DNA of 64,000 nt from assembly GCF_009856415.1 (NCBI RefSeq), contig NZ_WMEZ01000002.1, forward strand, positions 1 through 64,000. Direction: 5' to 3'. Within the stretch, counting starts at the first letter, position 1, and each line of letters begins with the position of its first letter. The position numbers and the translations under genes are program-made. Origin of the DNA: Halobacillus litoralis. Its GTDB lineage: Bacteria; Bacillota; Bacilli; Bacillales; Halobacillaceae. The notes under the pieces were generated by a model. That model had not been told where the DNA came from, did not search any database, and worked only from the letters and a program-made list of their open reading frames with translations. This document shows, piece after piece, positions 53,064-62,143 of this stretch.

Positions 53064-54002
53064 ATGAAATACATCGGATCAATGATTTTATGTCTTAGCA
53101 TGTGTGTATTATTCTCTGCAGGTTCCATACATGCAGATGATGAGAGCAATGCGCGAATGGCATTATATAAAAAAACATCAGCCATCACAGATATTCCCTG
53201 GGAGTACCTCGCAGCTATCGACCAATATGAGAGGCAAGTCCATGACGACCCTAAAGAAGGGCGTGTCACAGCAATTGAAGCGGATCCGATGTTCTGGACC
53301 GGTTCTGCTGGAGAAATGCCCTCCGCATTCTTCCCAGATGGCTGGGGTTCAGATGGAAATGGTGATCAAAAGGTTCAGTTGAAAAATGATGAAGACGTGC
53401 TCTATTCAATAGGCACATACTTGAAATCCTACGGTACCACGAGGGATGATATTAAAATTGCCCTGTGGAATTATTACAAAAGAGACCTTACCGTTCAAAC
53501 CATTATGAACACAGCAAAAGTATTCAAGAAATTTAAGACCGTAAATTTGACAAACCGCGACTTTCCCCTCCCTCTCCAAGCGAATTACAGTTATAGAAGC
53601 ACATGGGGAGATGCCCGGGGCTTCGGAGGAAGACGCATTCATGAAGGCACAGATATTTTCGCTAATTACGGAGTGCCTGTTAAATCTACAACATATGGAG
53701 TTGTAGAGATGAAAGGTTGGAATAAGTTCGGAGGGTGGCGAATCGGGATCCGGGATATCTACAACATTTACCACTATTACGCCCATTTGCACAGCTTTTC
53801 AGAAGATATTAAAGTGGGGGACATCGTACAACCTGGTGATGTAATTGGATCGGTAGGAGCTTCTGGTTATGGACCTCCTGGAACTTCAGGGAAGTTCCCT
53901 CCCCACCTTCATTACGGCATGTATCAAGATAATGGAAAAAACGAATGGTCCTTTGACCCTTACCCTTTTCTAAAGAAGTGGGAAAGAATGACCAAAAAAT
54001 AA
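53064..54002 (+). CDS. lytH: M23 metallopeptidase, L-Ala-D-Glu endopeptidase (LytH/YunA)
   Basis: 312 residues with a signal peptide (MILCLSMCVLFSAGSIHA). The C-terminal M23 domain has the zinc ligands in HEGTDIFANYG and HLHYGMY, with HYYAHLHSF between. B. subtilis LytH (YunA) trims cortex peptidoglycan to L-Ala side chains in spores. GAAGGTGAGTTT precedes ATG 53064. It follows the YhcN-type lipoprotein gene in the same direction by 78 bp, giving a small spore-related unit. Confidence 0.93.
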   Translation: MKYIGSMILCLSMCVLFSAGSIHADDESNARMALYKKTSAITDIPWEYLAAIDQYERQVHDDPKEGRVTAIEADPMFWTGSAGEMPSAFFPDGWGSDGNGDQKVQLKNDEDVLYSIGTYLKSYGTTRDDIKIALWNYYKRDLTVQTIMNTAKVFKKFKTVNLTNRDFPLPLQANYSYRSTWGDARGFGGRRIHEGTDIFANYGVPVKSTTYGVVEMKGWNKFGGWRIGIRDIYNIYHYYAHLHSFSEDIKVGDIVQPGDVIGSVGASGYGPPGTSGKFPPHLHYGMYQDNGKNEWSFDPYPFLKKWERMTKK

Positions 54003-54033
54003 AAGCGCCGCACGTTATGTGCGACGCTTTTCC
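54001..54033 (+). terminator. Terminator of lytH
   Basis: Hairpin AAAAGCGCCGCAC/GTGCGACGCTTTT (54001-54031, one mismatch). It also faces the end of the small gene 54036. Confidence 0.85.
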
Positions 54034-54035
54034 TG

Positions 54036-54134
54036 TTATTTTGATTTTTTAACGGCATTCGTAATACTGGCAGCCAGGCCACCCCATATTACGATCATTC
54101 CGAGAATCATCATTGTTACTGCACCAGCTGTCAT
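54036..54134 (-). CDS. metS: NSS transporter small subunit (MetS-like, 32 aa)
   Basis: A 32-residue membrane peptide: MTAGAVTMMILGMIVIWGG.. with one hydrophobic helix and a lysine-rich end (AVKKSK). The length and pattern are those of the small MetS partner of methionine/alanine NSS transporters. AAGGAGG lies before the ATG, overlapping the end of the transporter gene, and the two are 1 bp apart, so they are translationally coupled. Confidence 0.85.
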   Translation of the reverse strand: MTAGAVTMMILGMIVIWGGLAASITNAVKKSK

Positions 54135-54135
54135 A

Positions 54136-55662
54136 TTAGCTTACCTCCTTCTTGACCTCTTCAACTGCTTTTGAATCCCAACGCTTCAATGTCATCAAGA
54201 AGCCGGCTACAATGGCAAATGCTGCTACAAACCAACCCCCGAATAAAATGAAACCATCTGTATATCCTGCATAGTTCCCTGTTTCCGTATCAAATTGTTG
54301 AAGAAGGTTCGTCTTGAATAAGTCGAACATCATAAATCCAAGGACGATTGGCGTGATTACACCAAGACAGATCTTCCACCATCCTCCAAGACGAATATCA
54401 GAAATACCGTTAGCATGGGCCTGAAAGTCATTAAGATTACGTAAGAACCAGGCAATGACTACGACTTCAACGAGGCCGACAAAAGCCACACCAAATTGGT
54501 TTATGAAATAGTCAGCTGCATCAAGGAAGTACAGTCCACCTTGTGTTGCGAAAAGTAAGGAAATGATGGCAGCAAGTCCGCCACCCAGCCCTACAGCAGC
54601 TTTTCTTGAAAGCCCGAATTTTTCACTCAAGCCTGCTACATAAGTCTCTGAAATGGAGATTAATGAAGATAGACCGGCTAATACTAATGAAGCAAAGAAT
54701 AAGAATCCGAATAGACCATTAAGAGCTGGGAACTCATTTATGATTTGTGGGAAGACGACGAACGCAAGCCCCACACCACCACTCACTACTTCATTCACTG
54801 GTACACCACTTTGAGAAGCCATGAATCCTAAGGCCCCGAATACACCGATACCAGCAAGTAGTTCGAAACTTGAGTTACCAAAGCCAGCAATGAAAGCATT
54901 GTTCGTTAAATCTGACTTCTTAGGTAGGTAACTGGAGTACGTAATCATAATCGCAAAGGCGATGGACAAACTGAAGAAAATTTGCCCGTAAGCTGCTACC
55001 CACACGGAACTATCTGTAATCGCACTAAAATCTGGAGCAAAGAACGTCTGAAGACCTTCTGCCGCCCCCGGAAGAGTGATTGCCCTTATAACGATAATCA
55101 TGAAAAGGACAACCAGTGTTGGAATAAAGATTCTGTTTGCTGCTTCAATTCCTTTTTTAACACCTTTGAAAAGGACACCTAGTGTAATCAACCAAACAAT
55201 AAGTAATGGAATAAGAACACCAGGGACAAGGCTTCCTGTCTGACCAGGATCTACGGATAATTGCAAATAATCGCTAAACAAAAAGCCTTCGGTGTCATCC
55301 CCCCATGAAAGGTTGAATGCAAAGAAACTGTATGAAATTGCCCAGGCAATAATGACAGCATAATATGTCGAAATAACGAATGATACAAGTACTGCCCACC
55401 AGCCAAGCCATTCTGTTTTCCGGTTCATTCTGAAGAATGAAAGTGGTGCTGACCCTCTAAATTTGTGACCGATGGTGAATTCCATAACAAGTAGCGGAAT
55501 ACCTGCTGTTAATAGAGCAAATAAATAAGGAATAAAAAATGCCCCACCACCATTTTCATAAGCTACTGCCGGGAAACGCCAAATGTTACCTAAACCGATA
55601 GCTGAACCGACGGCTGCCAGTATAAAACCGGCTCGTGTTCCCCATTGTGCACGATTTTCCAT
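54136..55662 (-). CDS. Sodium-dependent amino acid transporter, NSS family (MetP-like)
   Basis: 508-residue membrane protein with about twelve helices. The NSS signature AAVGSAIGLGNIWRFPAVAYENGGGAF covers the sodium/substrate site of TM1. With the small MetS partner next door, methionine or alanine uptake is likely, but the substrate is not fixed. GGGAGGTCTTTCGC precedes the ATG. A strong promoter lies at 55737-55765. Confidence 0.93.
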   Translation of the reverse strand: MENRAQWGTRAGFILAAVGSAIGLGNIWRFPAVAYENGGGAFFIPYLFALLTAGIPLLVMEFTIGHKFRGSAPLSFFRMNRKTEWLGWWAVLVSFVISTYYAVIIAWAISYSFFAFNLSWGDDTEGFLFSDYLQLSVDPGQTGSLVPGVLIPLLIVWLITLGVLFKGVKKGIEAANRIFIPTLVVLFMIIVIRAITLPGAAEGLQTFFAPDFSAITDSSVWVAAYGQIFFSLSIAFAIMITYSSYLPKKSDLTNNAFIAGFGNSSFELLAGIGVFGALGFMASQSGVPVNEVVSGGVGLAFVVFPQIINEFPALNGLFGFLFFASLVLAGLSSLISISETYVAGLSEKFGLSRKAAVGLGGGLAAIISLLFATQGGLYFLDAADYFINQFGVAFVGLVEVVVIAWFLRNLNDFQAHANGISDIRLGGWWKICLGVITPIVLGFMMFDLFKTNLLQQFDTETGNYAGYTDGFILFGGWFVAAFAIVAGFLMTLKRWDSKAVEEVKKEVS

Positions 55663-55736
55663 GCGAAAGACCTCCCTGAGTTAAACATCCCGAAAGATGT
55701 TTTTAAATTTTTATTTTTCTGATTATTCTGCTTTAA

Positions 55737-55765
55737 ATTATAACTAGCAATACACAGCTTGTCAA
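55737..55765 (-). promoter_or_regulatory. Promoter of the NSS transporter operon
   Basis: Minus strand: TTGACA (55760-55765), 17-nt spacer, TATAAT (55737-55742), a consensus vegetative promoter with a 75-nt leader. Confidence 0.88.
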
Positions 55766-55871
55766 AATAATTTTAAAATTTTCAGAAATTGGAAGGTGAG
55801 AAAAAAGGCTTGAGTATATGGGTCTACCATATTATAGATTAATTACCATATATCCTTAGTAGAGAGAATAG

Positions 55872-55918
55872 AACAAAAAGAGAGTACGGAACGTTGAACG
55901 TTCCATACTCTCTTTAAT
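55872..55918 (-). terminator. Terminator of the NhaC-type carrier gene
   Basis: Long hairpin AAAGAGAGTACGGAACGTT/AACGTTCCATACTCTCTTT (one mismatch), in the short gap after 55934. Confidence 0.9.
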
Positions 55919-55933
55919 GGTTTCTTTTCATTT

Positions 55934-57490
55934 TTACTCCGTTGGTTGGCTATGATTAAATTTGTGAATGATAAAGGCAACGACGCCTACAATGATTAAC
56001 GTCAAGAGCAACGGCAGCCAAACTCCGCCAGTTAGTCCTAATATCACATAACCGATCGAAGCAGCTCCTGCAGCGATAAGCGCATAAGGAAGCTGTGTGA
56101 GTACGTGATCGATATGGTTCGATCCTGCCCCTGTCGAGGAAAGAATGGTCGTATCGGATATCGGTGAACAGTGATCTCCAAAAACAGAGCCAGCGAGTAC
56201 TGCTGACAGCGCCGGCAGAATCAGTGTAGGATCAGATACTGCTGCGATTTCTCCTGCAATTGGAAGCATAATCCCGAATGTTCCCCAAGATGTACCTGTA
56301 GATAAAGCCATGAAGCCAGACAGCAAGAAAATGATAAGAGGCAGATAGGCAAGGTTGATATCTGCTTGAGTGAACTGTTGGGCTAAATATTCACCGGTTT
56401 GAAGTTGGCCGATGATATCACCGATCATCCAGGCAAAAACCAAGATGTAAATCGCTGGTAACATAGCTTTCATCCCTTGACCAAAGACTAGAGGAACTCC
56501 TGATTTAGGCTTGGGTTGACTGATATACAGAACAAGTGCAATAACAACCGAGACAACTCCACCTATAAACAGTGAAATATTCACATTTGTGTTGGCAAAA
56601 ATGGACAGAAGATCAACACTGCCTTCCGTGTTGCGAATTCCGGTGATAACCATTGTTAACACTGTACCGACAACGAGAGCAACAATCGGCCAAATAAGAT
56701 GAGAGATTTTGCCATGGTTATGCTCCTTGAATTCATCATTCAAATCACCAGGAACGTCGCCTTTTTCAGGGTTGTTCAACTCTCCAGTTTCAATGGCTCG
56801 TTTTTCATGAACTTTCATCGGACCAATGTCCATACTTAAGTAAATCGTCAGAAATACGAGTAATAATGCCGCAAATACATATAAATTTGCTGGAATCATC
56901 AACACAAATGCTTCGAACGCTTGATACTGTGTGATTTCATTGGCAGCCAGAATACTTCCGATCGTTCCAATAATATAAGCGCCCCAGCTGGAAATCGGTG
57001 ATATGACAGTAATTGGAGCCGATGTGGAATCGATATAATACGCTAATTTTGCCCGGGATACTTTATATCGATCGGTTACTGGACGGGCTACTTGTCCTAC
57101 GGCCAGTGCATTGAAGTAATCATCAATAAAGATGATGATTCCAAGAAGAGCCGGAACAAGTGTTGCTCCTTTTCGTGTACGAATTCGTTCGACTGCCCAA
57201 CGACCAAACGCACGGCTTCCTCCTGATGCTGTCATGAAGGCGGTGGTAATTCCTAGTAAGAATAGAAATGATAACAAGTAAATGTTTCCCATATTCAGTG
57301 CGCCTTCACTGACGAAGATGTTCGCGAAAATCGACCAGATTAACGATATACCTCCGCCAATATCCATTTGTGTGAGCAAGAACGCTCCTACGATGATCCC
57401 GATCCCTAAGGATAGGATAACTTTCCTTGTCAGCAGAACAAGGATTAACATTAATACTGCTGGAATTAAAGAATAGATGGTTCCTTCCAT
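55934..57490 (-). CDS. NhaC-family carrier under a lysine riboswitch, candidate lysine transporter
   Basis: 518-residue membrane protein with about 11-12 helices, Na+/H+ antiporter NhaC family: FIDDYFNALAVGQVARPVTDR and GSVFGDHCSPISDTTILSS are the family core. NhaC proteins exchange sodium for protons or transport substrates such as malate/lactate. The lysine riboswitch immediately upstream argues for lysine transport, as proposed by comparative genomics for the LysW group. GGAGGGG precedes the ATG. Confidence 0.9.
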   Translation of the reverse strand: MEGTIYSLIPAVLMLILVLLTRKVILSLGIGIIVGAFLLTQMDIGGGISLIWSIFANIFVSEGALNMGNIYLLSFLFLLGITTAFMTASGGSRAFGRWAVERIRTRKGATLVPALLGIIIFIDDYFNALAVGQVARPVTDRYKVSRAKLAYYIDSTSAPITVISPISSWGAYIIGTIGSILAANEITQYQAFEAFVLMIPANLYVFAALLLVFLTIYLSMDIGPMKVHEKRAIETGELNNPEKGDVPGDLNDEFKEHNHGKISHLIWPIVALVVGTVLTMVITGIRNTEGSVDLLSIFANTNVNISLFIGGVVSVVIALVLYISQPKPKSGVPLVFGQGMKAMLPAIYILVFAWMIGDIIGQLQTGEYLAQQFTQADINLAYLPLIIFLLSGFMALSTGTSWGTFGIMLPIAGEIAAVSDPTLILPALSAVLAGSVFGDHCSPISDTTILSSTGAGSNHIDHVLTQLPYALIAAGAASIGYVILGLTGGVWLPLLLTLIIVGVVAFIIHKFNHSQPTE

Positions 57491-57555
57491 GATGTTTCCC
57501 CTCCGAAAATCTTGATGTAACGGGATTGGAAGGCTACTGCGGATAAAAATGAGGA

Positions 57556-57596
57556 ATAAAAAAAGACAATGATAGAAAATAACCTACCATTGCCTT
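57556..57596 (-). terminator. Lysine riboswitch terminator
   Basis: Minus-strand hairpin GGCAATGGTAG/CTATCATTGTC (57565-57594) followed by TTTTTTT, 70 bp upstream of the carrier gene. Confidence 0.88.
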
Positions 57597-57624
57597 GTAA
57601 GTGGCAATTTGATTATCCTCCATT

Positions 57625-57815
57625 TCGATCAGTAGCGCCCCATGCACCCAAAAGCATGCATGACAGTGTATCTCTTGTTCAGATATACACCAGCGTCTTA
57701 CAGCATGACGAACTATAAAACACTTCGGCAAACATCCCCTTCCATCAATCATCGTCGCTTGTCTGGCTCCAATTGATTACTGATGGTGTTTGCACCTCTA
57801 CCTCACCGATCTGAT
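57625..57815 (-). promoter_or_regulatory. Lysine riboswitch (L-box)
   Basis: Minus strand has GAGGTGCAAACACC, CAGTAATC, the core GAAGGGGATGTTTGCCGAAG, GCTGGTGTAT, CACTGTCATGC and TGCATGGGGCGCTACTGATC, the ordered L-box elements. High lysine would favour the terminator at 57556-57596 and lower expression. An open frame across it (57534-57752) is not a gene. Confidence 0.93.
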
Positions 57816-57842
57816 AAGGTCACGCATATTCAATTCTCGATA

Positions 57843-57871
57843 ATTTTAACAATTCCAAGCATTTATTGCAA
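57843..57871 (-). promoter_or_regulatory. Promoter of the lysine riboswitch unit
   Basis: Minus strand: TTGCAA (57866-57871), 17-nt spacer, TAAAAT (57843-57848). The -35 overlaps the last codons of yunB. Confidence 0.65.
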
Positions 57872-58633
57872 GGGGTCCATTGGATAAGAAAATGATGGAT
57901 CTCCTTCTCCCCCCATACCACCATAAAAATTAGGTACTTTTCCGAGGATGGTGGCTTGATCAATTGGAATGTTATTCGTTACGACAGTTGTTTCTGTAGA
58001 AAAAGGAATAACGATTCGAACATTCACTTCAAAATGAATCGTCAGTTCAAATAAAGCAGCGTTAATCCCATATTCCGTCATCTTAATATCAACTTCAGAT
58101 TGTACGTCTCCAATCACTCTAAGTTGCACAGGGACTTTTGGTCCTAAGTTCGCAAGTAAACTGTTGTTTGTCGCTACGCCGATGGGAAGTTCGATAAGAG
58201 TCGCTGGCTGTTCTCCTAATTCTTCCTGTGTGCGATCAGGATCAATATTAGGCTCTAAAGAAGTATCCTCCATAGGAAGCTCGCCAAGCTCCATCCTTTT
58301 TAAAAAGTTTTGGACACGTATGGTCGTATCACGAAGCGCTCGGTTTACCACAACAGAGTTCCAACCCATATAAACGATGTTTCCTTGGTTATCTTTCTCC
58401 ATATTTACGAGGTCATTGAATTGTAAATCTTCTGCGATCGTTTTGCTGACTGCTTCATTAATGGCATCCCTTGCCAGCTGCTGAGCCTTCGTTTCAGCAA
58501 TTTCAACGAGCGCCGGGGTCACACCTCTGTTAATGAACCAGAGGCTTAACGCTGTGAAAAGGGCGAAAAACAGCAGACTAAGCACAATCCTTTTTCCGAT
58601 CGTGGAACCAGTAGTCGCACTCTTTTTTGGCAT
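57863..58633 (-). CDS. yunB: Sporulation protein YunB
   Basis: 256 residues: a short basic N-terminus, one membrane helix (about 15-33), then an extracytoplasmic domain. The AINEAVSKTIAEDLQFNDLVNMEKD and GWNSVVVNRALRDT stretches match YunB, a mother-cell sporulation protein of unknown biochemical role in B. subtilis. GGAGGGTTGTTCT precedes the ATG. Located with yunD and yunE as in B. subtilis. Confidence 0.93.
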   Translation of the reverse strand: MPKKSATTGSTIGKRIVLSLLFFALFTALSLWFINRGVTPALVEIAETKAQQLARDAINEAVSKTIAEDLQFNDLVNMEKDNQGNIVYMGWNSVVVNRALRDTTIRVQNFLKRMELGELPMEDTSLEPNIDPDRTQEELGEQPATLIELPIGVATNNSLLANLGPKVPVQLRVIGDVQSEVDIKMTEYGINAALFELTIHFEVNVRIVIPFSTETTVVTNNIPIDQATILGKVPNFYGGMGGEGDPSFSYPMDPLQ

Positions 58634-58683
58634 AGAACAACCCTCCTCATCTATCTATATGAAAGAAAAGAAGGGTTTAAGCA

Positions 58684-59769
58684 TCAACTTACCGATGTCA
58701 GATGACAATTTGCGATCATAATATTCAATTCTTTGGACAAGTCGATGTCTCGTCCTCTTGTCCCATCACTGTTTATTTCCCTTACGACGGGACGATCACA
58801 CAGGTTTGGGTTTTGTTTAACGACAATCGCATCACGTCCATCATCCAGTTGAACAGATAATCCGTTTGGATAAACCGCAATACAGCGCCTGAAAGCCTCA
58901 ACCATGCTTTGATCAAACAAAGAACCCGATCCTGAATATAAGATTTCTAAGCCTTCATGAGGAAGCATGGCTTCCCGATATACACGATTACTGGTGACAG
59001 CATCAAATACATCGGCAATGGCTAGAATCTTTCCGAATAGATGAATGTCATCACTCTTGATTCCCCTCGGATATCCTGATCCATCCATCCTCTCGTGGTG
59101 TTGGTACGCGCAATGCGCCGCTAAAAGAGGAATGTTAGGTGATTGGCGCAGGATTTCAAACCCAGCTTCTGCATGTGTTTGAATAGCTTCGAATTCATCC
59201 CCCGTCAACCTGCCCGGCTTGAGGAGGATCTCTCTCGGTACGTTCATTTTCCCTACGTCATGAAGGATGGCACCTAGTCCGAGTTCCTCTATCCTAGGAG
59301 ATGTCAGGTTCAACTCTTTCCCTAAAGCAAGAGCGTACATGGTGACGTTCAATGAATGGGTAAAGATATAATCATCATGGGTACAAACATCCGACAACAA
59401 TGACATGACTTCTCCATGATTCCGTAATTCTCTAATTAGAGAACGCACAACCCCACGCATTTCTTTTCCCGTTTCCTCTAAAACATAGCGATGTTCCGAT
59501 AAGACAGAGTGATGGATGGTGGAAAAGGACTGTTTAATAGAATGGATCGCCTTCATCCGTGTCTTTTCAGAGAGAGGAGAGTCGGCAATGATATCTGATG
59601 TTCGTCCATCTTCAATATACACATAAGTAATATCAAAACTTTTTAAACGTTCGATGATCCGCGGTGTAAAAGCGACACCTTGTTGGAGAAGCGCTTGACC
59701 GCTTTCATTGTAAATGGTTTTAGCTAATACAGCCCCTGGTAGCAGTGAATTTGTTGCAACGACTCTCAT
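58684..59769 (-). CDS. HD-GYP domain protein, predicted cyclic-di-nucleotide phosphodiesterase
   Basis: 361 residues. An N-terminal region (about 1-60) of the kind often preceding HD-GYP, then the HD-GYP domain: HSLNVTMYALALG, HDVGKMNVP, THAEAGFEIL, HHERMDGSGYPRG. All HD and GYP residues are intact, so it likely hydrolyses cyclic-di-GMP or a related dinucleotide. No receiver domain or membrane segment. AAGGAG precedes the ATG. It sits between yunB and yunD, where B. subtilis has yunC. Confidence 0.92.
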   Translation of the reverse strand: MRVVATNSLLPGAVLAKTIYNESGQALLQQGVAFTPRIIERLKSFDITYVYIEDGRTSDIIADSPLSEKTRMKAIHSIKQSFSTIHHSVLSEHRYVLEETGKEMRGVVRSLIRELRNHGEVMSLLSDVCTHDDYIFTHSLNVTMYALALGKELNLTSPRIEELGLGAILHDVGKMNVPREILLKPGRLTGDEFEAIQTHAEAGFEILRQSPNIPLLAAHCAYQHHERMDGSGYPRGIKSDDIHLFGKILAIADVFDAVTSNRVYREAMLPHEGLEILYSGSGSLFDQSMVEAFRRCIAVYPNGLSVQLDDGRDAIVVKQNPNLCDRPVVREINSDGTRGRDIDLSKELNIMIANCHLTSVS

Positions 59770-59795
59770 AATAAACTCCTTACGATCCGTTATGT

Positions 59796-59824
59796 AAGAG
59801 AGCTACCTAAGAAGGTAGCTCCAC
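59796..59824 (-). terminator. Terminator of yunD
   Basis: Minus-strand hairpin GGAGCTACC/GGTAGCTC (about 59798-59821) with a short T-rich tail (TCTTAC). Confidence 0.65.
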
Positions 59825-59827
59825 GTG

Positions 59828-61213
59828 TTAAGACTTAAGTGCTTCAGATAAAAGATCTCGCAATAATTCCGGCATAAAATATTTCTTTGACTTCGCATAA
59901 GCGATTTCAGGAAAGAATCGACCAAACGTAAAGGTGTCAGCTGTAGCGAACTGATACGTCCGATCATAATCAATCGGTTCACCAGCAAAGGTAACACGCT
60001 TTACATGTTCACCACCATCATCATCCATTCCCATTTCTATGTCAATACCTGCAAAAACCATTTTACCGATCACTTCGCCTCTGAAGCCAAACCCTTTCAG
60101 CCTTATTTCCGTAAGTTCTTTCGTATGTGCCGCTCGTACCACTTCCAGCAGTTCATCACCTTTCAATTCGACAAGACAGGGATTCATCGGATGGGGACAA
60201 ATACGATGAATATCTTCATAAGTAATCTCTCCAGCAGATAAATGATCGAGAAGCACACCTGCATTTAACATCGCTATATCCGCTGATGTCCACAAGCGTA
60301 ATTGATCAGTCAAGCGTTTCATAAGCGGGGTGTCTTGAAACCATGCGATGTGCAGAGGTTCACGGAGATAAGTCACGGGAGTGCCTAGTTCATGAACAGC
60401 TTTAGAACGGATCTCCTTGACTTTTTTTGTTACTCCATCATCTTTTTTCAGTTGTTCCGTTGGTATGGCATAGGCCTCTTTCTTTTCCAGGTGGCGGGTG
60501 TCGATGTTCCATTCTACAGCAACTTCACCGAGGTGTGTCCCATGTTTACCTGCTGCTGTCAACAAGACCCCATCAATATATTCACCATTCTTGAAAAGAT
60601 GGTGCGTGTGCCCTCCAATGATAATATCAATGTCTGAATAACGTCTCGCGATTTCCTCGTCTTCATTAATACCTAGGTGTGAAAGTAAGATAATGATATC
60701 CGTTTGATTTCTCAACTCTTCGATTACCCCATCCAAGATATCGAATGGCGAAAGCACATCCCACCCTAGTTGCTGGTAGAATGCTTGAAATGGAGCAGTC
60801 AAACCTAATACGCCAATTTTCGTCCCATATTTGGACTCAAGAATGTGGTAGGGCTTTAACCAAGCAGGTGAAGAGGAGCTCTTACAATCCAAATTGGCAC
60901 AAACGACCCGAAAAGTCGCATGATCGTATAAGGAATGAAGATCTTCGCTCGCTAAAGTAATGCCTTCATTATTCCCGATCGTTGCCACATCATATCCAGC
61001 TTCATTCAATAGTTCTACGTTGCCTTTTCCCATCAAGCCTTCCGCTATCGGATGGAAACGATCAACATGATCGCCATTATCAAAAAGCCAGTACTCTTCG
61101 CCTTTTTTCTCGTGTTTCTTTTTTTGATCATTAAAATACCCGACGATTTGTGGCCAATTTTCAAAGTGACTGTGCAGATCGCTTGTATAATAAAAGTATA
61201 GTTTTTCCTTCAT
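59828..61213 (-). CDS. yunD: Metallophosphatase, 5'-nucleotidase family (YunD)
   Basis: 461 residues. An N-terminal calcineurin-type metallophosphatase domain (YYTSDLHSHFENW, DNGDHVDR, IGNNEG, GGHTHHLF) and a C-terminal 5'-nucleotidase domain (LNAGVLLDHLSAGEITYEDI, GDELLEVV). No signal peptide, so intracellular, unlike UshA. Substrate unknown, probably a nucleotide. ATG 61213 lies 7 nt after GGAG; ATG 61216 is possible. Follows yunE by 11 bp, so co-transcribed. Confidence 0.92.
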   Translation of the reverse strand: MKEKLYFYYTSDLHSHFENWPQIVGYFNDQKKKHEKKGEEYWLFDNGDHVDRFHPIAEGLMGKGNVELLNEAGYDVATIGNNEGITLASEDLHSLYDHATFRVVCANLDCKSSSSPAWLKPYHILESKYGTKIGVLGLTAPFQAFYQQLGWDVLSPFDILDGVIEELRNQTDIIILLSHLGINEDEEIARRYSDIDIIIGGHTHHLFKNGEYIDGVLLTAAGKHGTHLGEVAVEWNIDTRHLEKKEAYAIPTEQLKKDDGVTKKVKEIRSKAVHELGTPVTYLREPLHIAWFQDTPLMKRLTDQLRLWTSADIAMLNAGVLLDHLSAGEITYEDIHRICPHPMNPCLVELKGDELLEVVRAAHTKELTEIRLKGFGFRGEVIGKMVFAGIDIEMGMDDDGGEHVKRVTFAGEPIDYDRTYQFATADTFTFGRFFPEIAYAKSKKYFMPELLRDLLSEALKS

Positions 61214-61224
61214 CATCAGTCTCC

Positions 61225-62037
61225 TCACCCTAAACCTTGCCAAATTAAACGTATGCCAATCAATACGAGCAGTACTCTCAGGAATCTTTCCACTACTTGT
61301 CCATCAAGCCGTCGATTGACCCATGCCCCAAGCGTTCCTCCTAAGTAAGCTCCCGGAATAAACCAGAGGGTGTGACTCCAGTCCACATGACCTAAAACAA
61401 CATGTGTCGCAGAGCTTGTTATGCTCGCAAAAAAAATCATGAACATAGAAGTCGCTGTAGCAATATGAGGGGGTATGTTCAATAGTAAAATCATAGCTGG
61501 GACCATTAGAGATCCTCCACCTATGCCTAATAAACCAGAAAGCATGCCTACACAAAACGATAAGATGAATCCAACCCAAAAAGGCATCCGGTACTTATAC
61601 ACTTTCCCGTCCACTGTTTTCTCTCTCGACATACCTGTTTTAAATAAGGACTGTCCTGCTTCTCTTCTCGGAATAAAAAACAGTAAAGAAACCGCAATCA
61701 TAACAATTCCAAAGAAAAGAGAAAAACCATCCGTTTCAAAAAATTGATTCAGCCAGGAGCCTAAAATGCCTCCCGGAATGCTGCCACTCAAAAAAACTAG
61801 TCCAATTCCTGTATCAACACGGTGGTGCTTCATATACGAGATGGCTGAGGACATCCCCGTAAAAATCATCACAACTAAAGAAATTCCCACGATTGTCTGG
61901 GGGGTAACCCAATCGAAGGAAGCAAAATGATCACCTAAAAATAGGAGAACAGGAACTAAAATAACGCCTCCTCCAAGGCCTGCCACACTGCCAACCAGGG
62001 CTGTGATTAAACCGATCACAAACATAATCAAAAACAT
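61225..62037 (-). CDS. yunE: TauE/SafE-family membrane protein (YunE)
   Basis: 270 residues with about eight helices in two repeats; the glycine-rich hallmark GLGGGVILVPVLLFLG and its second copy GLLGIGGGSLMVPAMILL are present. The family includes sulfite or sulfoacetate exporters; the substrate here is unknown. GGAAGATTCG precedes the ATG as a modest site. First gene of yunE-yunD. Confidence 0.9.
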   Translation of the reverse strand: MFLIMFVIGLITALVGSVAGLGGGVILVPVLLFLGDHFASFDWVTPQTIVGISLVVMIFTGMSSAISYMKHHRVDTGIGLVFLSGSIPGGILGSWLNQFFETDGFSLFFGIVMIAVSLLFFIPRREAGQSLFKTGMSREKTVDGKVYKYRMPFWVGFILSFCVGMLSGLLGIGGGSLMVPAMILLLNIPPHIATATSMFMIFFASITSSATHVVLGHVDWSHTLWFIPGAYLGGTLGAWVNRRLDGQVVERFLRVLLVLIGIRLIWQGLG

Positions 62038-62143
62038 ATCGAATCTTCCTTAACTCTTAATAGATAATATTATAGTATCATGTTTTGTATTCATAAAACA
62101 TCTTGCCTCCACTGGAGTATCAAACATCCCCATTAATTATAGA

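Noticed and set aside
57534-57752. Open frame upstream of the NhaC-type carrier
   Set aside because: It covers the lysine riboswitch and terminator.
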